From positions 9,734,001 through 9,798,000 of the forward strand of contig NC_088307.1 of assembly GCF_032854445.1 (NCBI RefSeq): a stretch of DNA of 64,000 bases, given 5' to 3'. The position numbers and the translations under genes were made by a program. The notes under the pieces are model-generated. The model was not told the DNA's origin. It saw only the letters and a program-made list of their open reading frames with translations, and did no database searches. Of the stretch, positions 35,491-46,700 are shown piece after piece. This DNA is from Liolophura sinensis. Its lineage: Eukaryota; Mollusca; Polyplacophora; Chitonida; Chitonidae. Position 1 is the first letter of the stretch, and each line of letters starts with the position of its first letter.

Positions 35491-35850
35491 GAGCTGAGAT
35501 ATGGTTTACATCGATACCTGTCACTTAACTCTGCATACAGAACATAACCTGTGGATCTGAGATATGATTTACATCGGTACCTGTCACTTAACGCTACATA
35601 CAGAACATAACGTGTGGATCTGAGATATGGTTTACATCGGTACCTGTCACTTAACTCTGCATACATAACATAACCTGTGGATCTGAGATATGATTTACAT
35701 CAGTACCTGTCACTTAACTCTGCATACAGAACATAACCTGTGAATCTGAGATATGGTTTACATCAGTACCTGTCACTTAACGCTACATACAGAATATAAC
35801 CTGTGGATCTGAGATGTGGTTTACATTGGCACCTTTCATTTGATGCTACA
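35484..35850 (+). repeat. 63-bp minisatellite
   Basis: Five to six copies of a 63-bp unit containing TGTGGATCTGAGATATGATT and ACCTGTCACTTAACTCTGCA, directly joined to the end of the detached YYYSS block. Confidence 0.9.
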
Positions 35851-36284
35851 TTAACATAACTTCTCCCCTATCAAGAGCTAAATGCGTTAGTTTTTGACTT
35901 GATTATGGCCAGCAAGTAAACGCAACAACGACGGAATCCGTCTTTTTGTTTTGTAGCGTGACAGATGTTCGGCGAGTGAACGATTCTATATATAGGGCGA
36001 AGACTTAATGCACACCTTCAATATCCAATCAAGAACAGATGAAAAAAAAGAACATCTAAGCTTCCATTTAATATTTATTGTTTACCAAACAAGAACAAAA
36101 TCGCAAAAAAAAAAACAAAACAAAAAACAAAACCAGTTACAATAACAACAAACAAGCAAAAAAAATGTTAACAAATCCTGTACGTTGTCTCTAACAGATG
36201 ATCTGTGAGAAGATTCACGTATTTCACAAAGTGTTACAAACTCTTGATGGTTTGAATGATACCAGCTTGTCCACATGTTTAATT

Positions 36285-36335
36285 TATTGATTTATTTGAT
36301 TGGTGTTTTACGCTGTACTCAAGACCATTCACGTA
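36285..36335 (-). repeat. SINE family A 3' fragment
   Basis: TTTGATTGGTGTTTTACGCT with the tail. The body is lost. Confidence 0.7.
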
Positions 36336-36539
36336 TTCTATAACGACCTAAACACTGGACCAACTGGTTAAAAACTTCACTCTTTTTTGTGCAAAATCTG
36401 AATCTGTGTACAGTGTTTAGTTACCAAGACTTACAAAAAGTACGTAGTATGAGAGGAACTGATATTTACAAATCGCAACGTTGAATGATGTCGATACAGT
36501 CTCGCTGCGGTATTGTATTTTAGTTTTAGTTATATTTTT

Positions 36540-37077
36540 TTAAAGGAGAAGAAAACATAAAAATGGTGCCAAAATCAGATGAAACAGCGTCAAAACTTAT
36601 TTGCAAATATGATCTTTAATACTTTTGTGAATTTTTGTTTTCAAAAGAAAAGGGAAACATTTTTGTATGGTGGGTATTTGGGACCAACTTTTGGTATTTA
36701 TAGTTGTTGCATAACAATGTTTTAAATAAGGATGTGATGCTTGTCTAATAAATTTATTTAAATGTAAATTTGTTGTTTATATCGAAACATTTGCAGCAAA
36801 CCTAAATTAATACTAAATTAATACATTTGTTACCTGAAAAGAACAAATTCTAGTGCAAAAATATTTATTAAACCTGTGTTACATCCTCATTTATGACATT
36901 ATTAAACCTAGACTATAAATACCAAAAGGTGGTCCAAAATACCCACCATACAAATATTATTTTGAAGTGTCTTTTTCTCCTTAAGGAAAAATCGGAAAAA
37001 ATATTGACGACCATATTTAGCAATAACTTTGCGCAGTCTTGCATCTGAAGTTAATGTCATTTTTCTCCACCTTTAAG
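36540..37077. mobile_element. Foldback/MITE element, copy 1, with very long inverted arms
   Basis: The two halves are imperfect reverse complements over most of their length: TATGGTGGGTATTTGGGACC near 36666 pairs with sequence at about 36935-36955, and the outer ends (TTAAAGGAGAAG / CTCCACCTTTAA) also pair. There is no coding capacity. A second copy lies at 60328-60910. Confidence 0.75.
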
Positions 37078-37299
37078 TTCATCGCAGTATGAATACCCCC
37101 AAAATGGCCAATCAGATTGCTCATTATTGGTTGAACAAAAGCGGAACTGAATTATTACTGCAAAAACTGTTGTGTCAAGGTAATACTCCATCAACGGCCA
37201 ATCAAATTTTCTTGAAAGTAATTATGAACAGAACGTTCAGAATCTCTGTCACTCTGCTTCATAAGTGAATCAAATTCCCTCGCATAACTTAAACCAGGG

Positions 37300-37610
37300 C
37301 TACAATTAAATAGTAAATGACATACGCATATTGCTTATCGACAACTTGAATACTAGCATGGTGCATGATTTAAATACCGGTATTGATTTCATTCATTCGC
37401 CCAGAAAATTCCTTGTTTCTTTCTAACCTCACTGAAAGCTATTGACTGCTTTTGTTTACGCTATTCTGTTCTAATTTCGTACTTTATACTCTTTTAGTTC
37501 TGTTGTAGTTTGCGCTAAACATCCTTTAAAGAAATTGCCTTGCGATTATTAATCCGGACCATCCATTTTGGTTAACGGCTCTTATACGACTGTCTGTTTC
37601 GGCTCATCTC
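37300..37610 (+). repeat. Duplicated segment upstream of the lectin locus, copy 1
   Basis: Diverged match to 39450-39750. Shared landmarks are TGCATGATTTxAAxAC, GCCTTGCGATTATTAA and GGTTxACGGCTxxTATACGA. Only this copy is followed by the lectin-like sequence. Confidence 0.65.
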
Positions 37611-37820
37611 CTTCTTCTGTGTTCTAACTCATAAATCTGGCATGGAGTTCACCAAAGCAAAACGACGCCAATAGTGGTTTTAGTTAAGCTTAATTGTTCT
37701 CTTCTGACCATTGAATACTACCTGTTTAATGTGATGGCTTCAGATCAAACCGAATTCCGTTTTTCTTTAAATAATTAATTAATCCTTGACCGTTTTCATG
37801 AAGCAGCGTCTACGGTGAAT

Positions 37821-38497
37821 ATGGCTCTGTCTCTCGTGTTGGTAATGTCCGTTAGCCTGATTCCTCTATATCAGATGAAAATGTGCGACAACTTCATCCA
37901 CAGATTTTGGCAGCGACGTTTCGGCCAATCCATAAAAAGTTGTGTCGAACACAAGGAGCTTCCTGACTTCCTTGAGACACTGTCTTAGCGACCTGAAATG
38001 TTTATCCGTGTCTTACAGTTCCGAGAGACAGGAAGCCCGACTGTTTGACAACTGGAATGAGGACGCAGGTGGCGAGTTTGAGCTGAAAACGAGATGTCCA
38101 CGGAAACCAAAGCATCACCACAGCCGAACTTTAGATCTGTGCTTCTCACTGGATGAGCTCGTCTGACGCTTCCACGTGGTGTCAAGACAATGGCAGGTCT
38201 CGTCTGCTGGTTCTCGACACTCGCGAGATGTTGGACTTTCTGTTACAGTCAGGCCCAGGAAATCGGGGGTGGTTTAACGTTAATGGTGAGATCTATTACT
38301 GGGTCGGTGCGACATACAACGGCACTAACTACATGTGGGTAAACGGTGCCGAACTTCTTTCCAATTCAGATTTGTGGCAGCATGGAAGACCGATACACAT
38401 GATTGACTACACCGCCATAGTTTTGAGCCTCGATACCCCCGACGGTATTGCAGACGAATACCGTTTGCAGGTTTACTACTTTTTATGTGAATACTGA
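37821..38497 (+). pseudogene. C-type lectin-like gene, frame-broken
   Basis: Three frames join to make a plausible secreted C-type lectin. 37821-37988 encodes a hydrophobic, signal-like start (MALSLVLVMSVSLIPLY). The next frame, to about 38163, holds TRCPRKPKHH and DLCFSLDEL. The third, from about 38150 to the TGA at 38495-38497, holds the C-terminal half of the domain: DASTWCQDNG, YYWVGAT, MWVNGAELL, LWQHGRP and a final FLCEY. The WVG and WVNG motifs and the closing Cys are typical of the fold. The usual second disulfide and a clear EPN/QPD sugar-binding motif were not seen. No good splice sites explain the frame changes, so this is a pseudogene or carries assembly indels. If intact it would encode a single-domain lectin, a common bivalve immune or matrix protein (inference). 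Confidence 0.6.
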
Positions 38498-38984
38498 GCG
38501 GACGGCATAGAAAGTACAACTATTTAACCTCGGACTGCCGCGATGTTGATCTAATAATTTACAGGTTGGACAAGCTCAAACCAAGAGTCTCACAGGAAAT
38601 GTTTGTTTATTAGTGAACCCGAGAGTGAACAATTTAACTCCTTTCCTGGGGTTTATTTTCTATTACTGAGATAAAAATTTCCGAAACTAACCGACAGATT
38701 CGAATCTGCAATTTTGGCAGCATTATTCTGAAAGTGTTGTCGTTACTATGGACTTGGCCATTTGTTTGACGGCTGTATATTTTGACACATATATTTAGCG
38801 TCCACTAACTTGTTATTCCAGACGTGAAAGATGAGACAGCATTTATGCACAGATCTGATCTTTTCAACTAAACGTTATTGACATGAACATTTGAAACTAT
38901 TACAAAGCCAGTTCAAGAGCCGCACAAGCCACCAGTCACTTACGTATTGAAAGAAGCTGTCAATGTGAGACCCGAAAATGGCTG

Positions 38985-39300
38985 AGTGAGTGAGTGCTTG
39001 GGGTTTAACGTCGTACTAAATAATTTTTCAGTCATATGAAAACGAAGGAATCTTTAGAGTGCATGTAATGTGCCTCCTTGTTGCAACCGGATTTTCAGCG
39101 TTCTTTTCTCTAGTGCTGCTTCACTGAAACGCGTTACCGAAGGCAAGCTTCGCCCGAGCCATTATACTGATACGGATCAACCAGACTTTATGCTGAACGC
39201 CAAGCGAAGAAGTTACAACTTCCTCTTTTAAAGTCTTGGGTGTGACTCGACCCAGGATTGACCCTGGATCTACTGCTCCCGAAGCTATCGGAGCCGGGAC
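38985..39300 (-). repeat. SINE family B copy
   Basis: Left end TGAGTGAGTGCTTGGGGTTT is the tail of the element, so it reads on the minus strand. The tRNA-like head at the right is damaged. Confidence 0.85.
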
Positions 39301-39449
39301 GAAAATGGCTGATGAAATGACATCGCAATTGACATTCAAAGTAAGATTGTACCAAGTTAAAACCAAGTTCTGTACACATATGCCTCCTCTGGCGCTCTGC
39401 TTCATAATTGTGTCTACTTCCGCTTAGGGCAATGGGCTGCCTATTCATC

Positions 39450-39750
39450 GTGTTGAATTAGATAACCACGGTGGATATATGAACAGTTGCAATCAAAGCG
39501 CGGCATATTTTGTTATCAACAACGGATATTCTAGCATGCTACATGATTTGAACACTGATTTCCTCAGTCGCCTAGAACATACACTGAGTCTTTCATCATT
39601 GAAAACTGTTGACTTCTTCATATATTTTCTAAGTTCTTTGGTGGTTTGTGTTATACGTCGTTTGGGGAATTGGCCTTGCGATTATTAACCTGGAACATCC
39701 TTATTGGTTGACGGCTTGTATACGAATGTCTGATTCGACATAGATCCTTC
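39450..39750 (+). repeat. Duplicated segment, copy 2, without a lectin
   Basis: Matches the sequence upstream of the lectin-like gene; after about 39750 the similarity stops and no lectin motif follows. Confidence 0.6.
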
Positions 39751-39934
39751 ATGCTTACATGCAGGCGGCTTCGAACCACATTAGCGAACAACTGTCTTCT
39801 GAAACGATGAACTAACACTACTGCTGTCATTCGGCCTTGGTCGTTGGGGTCGATGAAGGCCAACAACAGCGCCTGTTTGGTTTTGGCTTTGAGAAAGTCG
39901 CGTGATACTGGGGGTAAGACAACCAAAGTATTTA

Positions 39935-40275
39935 TGCTTGGGGTTTAACGTCGGACTTAAAAGCTTTTCACTCATATGACGACCAGGAGGCAATAGGTGT
40001 GGTATCTTTTTGTGGCAGGGCTAGTCTATGCCGCCAAAGTGGTGCCGCCAAAGCAGTATTATGCCGAAGGCACCAGACATGACACCTCACCCAGTCACAT
40101 TATACTGACAAAGGACCAATCAGTCATGTTTTCTTCGCACTGCCCTTTCAGTGCTGAGCGCCAAGCGCGGTAGCAGCATGTCACATTTTTAAAGTCTTTA
40201 GTACGACACGACCCGGGTTTGATCCTTACTTCGAGGAGGACGCTCTAACCATTTGTCCACCGAAGCGGTCACATC
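39935..40275 (-). repeat. SINE family B, variant subfamily
   Basis: Same tail motif (GGGGTTTAACGTCGGACTTA) but a different middle, including CACCAGACATGACACCTCAC. Pairs with 3985-4345. Confidence 0.7.
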
Positions 40276-40468
40276 GTTTGTATACATTTGAGAGCCAATC
40301 AAATGGCTCTCACCGTTATTGTCCGAAAAGGATATAAGATATTTAGACCACCTACTTTATCCCATGTTCTGTTCACATTTATTGAACAAAAATGGATGTT
40401 CAACTATACATCATAAAATTCCTTTTTCTTATGCGGATTACACAACCAATAAGCATCAAAGTATTTAC

Positions 40469-40474
40469 TTTATT
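40469..40474 (-). terminator. Candidate poly(A) signal of the TRIM gene
   Basis: AATAAA on the minus strand, about 180 nt after the TRIM stop codon. Confidence 0.4.
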
Positions 40475-40651
40475 TATTATGTTCACCGGCATAAATATAA
40501 CATAACAACAGGCTGCTCTTGTACAAAACATGTATATTATTTATATGAAAATATCTAAATATGAAACTTTCAGTATAAAAACAAAATAACCACAGCAACA
40601 ACAGCACATTGCGCTAACAAAATGTAATCTTTAAAAATGAAACACTGATCG

Positions 40652-43600
40652 CTACCCAATATTTAACATGGTGGAGAGAAGCTGGGTTATATCTACTGAT
40701 TCTCCTGTTATAATGCGAGCCGAGGCAGACTTCACCATACAAAACCCGACGGCAGGAATAAGGACCTCTGCACTAAACTTCAGGTCAATGAATTTGTAGA
40801 TTAGTTGATTGTTAGCACGGTCTAATACGGTCAGTGACCCATCGTGACAATTCAGACAGAGACCCAAGTGATGAGGTACTTGGTGAGGACTCCACTGCTG
40901 ATACGCGGATTGGACCTCACCTCCACACGGGCTGTAGTACCGGACTTCGTCCTCACGGTACTCGATGACAACGTACCAGCTGTTAGTACCAGGCTTACTG
41001 CCCAAGTCACAACCTTGCTGCACGGCGCCTACGCAAGAGTAGCAATAGGAGTGTGGGGATGACGGAAGGACGGAGATGTCAAACTCCCAGTAGAGCCTGC
41101 CGGTCTGGTAACGACCGTCTGTCAGAGCTGTAGACCAACCCGCACGGGACAAGTCCTCGCACTCTATCATGGAACCGTTATGTGTGATTGTTAAAAGTTC
41201 GTCATCTGTCTCCGTGAACTTCAGCTCTGCTTCTGTAACATGCAAATAACAGACGTACACACAAGCTCAGGCTACCTAACATGCAAGTAAAAGACAAAAA
41301 CAAGATGAAGATACTTCTCCTAGCTCCGGGTTAAGCCGAATTAGGCACAATTATAATGCTGAGCGCTCTGGCCATATTTTTTGACAGAAAATTTTACTCA
41401 TTGTAAAACTTAAGAAACTGAGAGTGAAGGCCTTTGATGGAATAACCTTGACACACAAGTTTTTGCAGTAATAACTGGTGACTGACTGAACACCAGCTCA
41501 GTTTCTGTAACGCACAAGAAGCACACACCTAACACCAGCTCCCTTTCTGTAGCACACAAGTAGCACACGCCTAACACCAGCTCTGTTTTTTTAGCACACA
41601 AGTAGCACACACCTAACACCAGCTCCCTTTCTGTAGCGCACAAGTAGCACACACCTAACACCAGCTCCCTTTCTGTAGCGCACGAGTAGCACACCCTTAA
41701 CACCAGCTCTCTTTTATGTAGCGCACAAGTAGCACACACCTAACACCAGCTCTCTTTCTGTAGCGCATAAGTAGCACACACCTAACATCAACTCTCTTTC
41801 TGTAACGCACAAGTAGCACACACCTAACACCAGCTCTCTTTCTGTAGCGCACAAGTAGCACACACCTAACACCAGCTCTCTTTCTGTAATGCAAAAGTGA
41901 CTAGATATGTAACACAAACGAATACTGACTCTGCAGTGTAGTACAGTTAATGTATTACACTCGGTAAATGAAAACATATACGGACAGCAATAGATGTACA
42001 CAACATTCGAAAACTAGATGTAACAGATATAAATACATATGTTTCCTTGAACAGATAACGGGTGATGTGACACATGTGGAGGGTGACATACTTGTGACAT
42101 CACCAATATGCGTTTTCCTTACCCAGAGAAAGACGATGTGACACAAGCCGATGGTGATACACAGTACTTGTGACATGAGCATGGATGTTAGCTACATCAG
42201 ACAAAAAATGATGCGATACAAGTCGACTTTGACGTACTTGACATATGAGCAATGGATGCACTCCTCAATCACGTGATGGAAGTCGACTGCGATACTTGTG
42301 TGAAATGGGCAGTGGAGGTTAAAACGTGAGTAATGGACCCTTACACAGAAATGGATGATTTGAAACGAATGTGCGATGCAAGTCAAAGGTGACATGAGCA
42401 ATGGATGTTTTTTTCCTTAAACAGAGAAATGATCATATGATAAACGCCGAGGCTACATTACTTGACATGAGCAATAGGCGTTTCCCTCAAGGATTACGTG
42501 ACGAGGCCGATGGCAACATACTTGTGACATGAGCAATAGGCGTTTTCCTCAAGGATTGCGTGATGGGGCCGATGGCAACATTCTTGTGACATGAGCAATG
42601 GCGTTTTCTTAAAGGATTACGTGATGAGGGCCGATGGCAACATTCTTGTGACAAGAGCAATAGGTGTTTTCCTCAAGGATTACGTGATGGAGCAATAAGC
42701 GTTTTCCTCAAGGATTACGTGATGAGGGCCGATGGCAACATTCTTGTGACATGAGCAATAGACGTTTTTCTCAAGGATTACGTGATGGGGGCCGATGCCA
42801 ACATTCTTGTGACATGAGCAATAGGCGTCTTCCTCAAGGATTACGTGATGGGGGCCGATGGCAACATTCTTGTGACATGAGCAATAGGCGTTTTCCTCAA
42901 GGATTACGTGATGGGGCCGATGCCAACATCCTTGTGACATGAGCAATAGGCGTTTTCCTCAAGGATTACGTGATGAGGGCCGATGGCAACATTCTTGTGA
43001 CATGAGCAATGGTCATTTTCTTCAAAGGATCATGGGACAGAAGTGGATGACGACATACTTGTGACTTGCAGAGGTGAGATTTGTTCTTCGTCTCCTCCTA
43101 CATTACGATGTTCCTCAGCTGTCTCTTTTACAACCACATGTCGACGAACAACGCAATCACGGCTTAGTGACTGCACTAACTGTTCTTTGATGCCTTCATG
43201 CTTCTCCAATGAACGCGTAACTTCACTGAACTGGTCATCAATCCTTGAATGCAAACAGAATTTAGAAGGCAATTTAATGAAGTGAGTACCCCAAATGCAA
43301 TGACTGAGTTATTGATTGGTGTTAAAACTGGTTCTCAATAAAACATGTCGTTCATATGACGGGAATCAGGGCTTTGGGTGGAAGAATTCAGTGCCCGGAT
43401 TAATCCACCGACCTCCAGAAGTCACATACAAGGAGTATACGATTAACTCCCCTCAGCAAATCCTGCTAGGTTTGCTTCTATCCCATTTTACACGATAAAG
43501 GCTTATGACACAGAGAGTAAAATCGTATCAGCGAACATGTGAAAACAGTGAAATTTGCCAAAATATATCATTACTACATTCGATAATTAATTCCAATTGC

Positions 43601-43672
43601 TGCTGTAGTTGTGATGAAGGTGATGCTAAAACAGAGTCTTTGGATAGCCAAATTTATTCATTCATTCAACTG

Positions 43673-43770
<98 letters not shown>

Positions 43771-46700
43771 GATATGCAGATATTTCAGTTATACGACTAT
43801 CAGTTTCATACGTGGAAGAAACCGGGGGGTCTGAGTAAAATAATAACAGCTGGGCGATCTCGACCTGTGAGTCATTGTTGCATGGCACGTGATCTCCATG
43901 GAGACCTAATGGGTTGTACTGGTTTTGTCGAAGGCTTGGTTAAAAAGTGACAGTGGCAGAAAATAACTAAATGACAACACATACCTTTCAGTCAAAACTT
44001 TGGAACCCTGTGAATAAACAGAACAGGTACATATTTAAGAACAGTATCAAAAATTGAAACGTGCATAGATGCTATCCAGCTTATCACAGAATGATATGTG
44101 GAGAGACTTGGTATGCCCCATAAGCAGCACAACAGCTGTTCTCATGTATTATCTGTCCTGAGCGTCCTTGACGCAGACGGATAGGTTAGATTTCAACTAT
44201 GCATCTCCCAAGTGCACTCGATGTCTGTGTCCGGAAAGTCATTGTTTGAATATTTTGTTGTTTCAAAAGACAGATCTTTGTTAACTTTCCTCATCTCCTA
44301 AGCATTTACCTGTAAAAATTTCACGTCTGTTGAGGATAATAAATCCTTAGAGGCCTGCTGCATCCTCTCAAGCTCCTCTTCCAGAATTGATAGATGCTTG
44401 ACGCTGGCACCACATTGCACACTCCAGTCTGAATGTCGGGTTTTCACAGTCTCAAGCGCGCTTGTCTTCCAGCTGTTCAGTGCCTCTAAGGCAGCGCTAG
44501 AAGCACTCTGAATGGCCTTTGTGTGAAGGTCGTGGTTTTCCTGAAAACAGTAACATCGTCTTGCTGGATTTGTTCAATTATTTTTTTTAATTGTTGTTCT
44601 GCGCCAATTTTCCCACCTATATTGGGTTTTAGTAGGGTTTTACTCTGTATCCAAAATGTATTTATTTATTTATTTGATTGGTGTTTTACGCCGTACTCAA
44701 GAATATTTCACTTATACGACGGCGCCCAGCATTATGGTGGGTGGAAACCAGGCAGAGCACGGGGGAAAACCACGACCATCCGCAGGTTACTGCCAGACCT
44801 TCCCACGTACGGCCGGAGAGGAAGCCAGCATAAGCTGGTCTTGAACCCACAGCGACCGCATTGGTGAGAGGCTTCTGGGTCACTACGCTACGCTAGCGCG
44901 CTAACCGACTCTAACGAGTCCAAAATGTATGTGTCCAAACGGACATTCGTTTACCAGTCATCAACCATTATGGACGTTCCCTGACATGTCATACATTTGT
45001 TTGTTTACTTATGATTGTAAACTTTATTTGATTGGTGTTTTACGTTGTACTCAAGAATATTTCACTTATACGACGCCAGCATTACGGTGGGTGGAAACCG
45101 GGCAGAGCCCGGGGGCAACCCACGACCATCTGCAGGTTGCTGGAAGACAAATTGAGGCATTGGCGTTAAGTTTAAAACCAATAACCGTAACCTCAATGTT
45201 ATAATAAATCTTGACCTCGCAACAAACATTTGCATACCAATCGTCAAAGATAACGGACTTTCCAGGACCTCAATGCCAATTTCCAAAATAAAGTTCAACA
45301 CAAACCACCAAAGAGTGAGTGAGTGCTTGGGGTTTAACGTCGTACTCTACAATTTTTTAGTCATATGACGACGAAGGAATCCTTAGAGTGCATGTAATGT
45401 GCCTCCTTGTTGCAGGACAGAGTCCAAGAAACTTAAAGAAAGAGAGGAGGGATTTGATGGAATATCCTTGACACATTTCATTTTCATAGTAAGAACTTGT
45501 GACGTTGACTGAAATCATTACATAAAACACTCAGGGTGTCACGGATGCCTCAACTGATAAAGGTCGTTTCAGAATATTATAATACATACCGGTAATATAT
45601 ATACACTTCGAGATAAAGATACACAACGTCCCTACATTAAATTAACACATGACATGATAAATCCCGTACGCACAAACTATATATACATGTATGACAATTT
45701 ATCCTTAAATCGGATATGACGTGACATAATTGTATACTTTTTATACCTAATTTAACAGCTCTATTCTTTGAATACAGAAGGTTCACTGAAAACATTATAC
45801 TATACACATAATTAAGAAATAACTAGTTATGCAGAAAGAAAATTAAAGTGAGTATTCGAACGGTGAGTTATTTTTGTTGAAAATACCAACCTGGATATTG
45901 TTTTGAATCCCTTTAAATCCAGAAAGGCACCTTTTTATTTCTTTAGCGGATTTTTCCAGACCGCCGGTTTTATCCAAAAACGTTGCCTGTAATGTAGAGA
46001 AATGAAACAGCGGGATCAGGTCAATACGCCCTCTAGCAAGAGCGCCCTTTACCTAAACACCCTCCACCTAAGTACCAGCGGTTCAACGTGTGTTGACGGT
46101 CAGTCAGCGAGCGCCATGTACGCGTCCCTATAAGCCTAGGGATTTTTGGAAGTACGTGACAACCATCAGTAGACCTAACTGTGTAATCTGTATCAGAAAT
46201 ATCAAGTCCTCAACGGATCGCATTTCTTTACACAACACCATATAGAATATATATTCTTCTGTAAGTAAATATACTTATATATATATAACACATATAGAAT
46301 CTATACAATATGATCAAAGCCATTGCGGCTAGCTTGAACATTCATTATAATATAGAGGATGGTAAGGTAGAAGGTCTTCTAGCTTAAGGGCGTTCTGACT
46401 GTAGTTCGAAACAGTCACCAGTACATAAGCTACACAGATTTCTTAAGTGTTGAGGACAAACATAATTTAACCAATGAGGACCGTCTGAAGGAATCTAACT
46501 TCAGTTGATAACGACAGATTTATTTTAGGAATCAAGAAGTAGAAACAGATATTCGGATATCAGGTAACAACCATGATTGATATTCCGGGAGAACATTAGT
46601 AAGGCCAGTTTCCAAAGCAACTCTGAATACAAACCAGCAAACAAATAAGAAAGTTTACAAAGTAAGAAATTATGACGGATTCTTACAAAGACAAGCAGTC

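Noticed and set aside
41410-42001. Cys-rich repeating minus-strand open frames ([14 protein letters not shown])
   Set aside because: Not a separate gene; they are the TRIM intron array discussed in the findings.
42680-42946. Repeating frame with [18 protein letters not shown]
   Set aside because: By-product of the 63-bp intron array, with no start or splice support and out of frame with exon 5.
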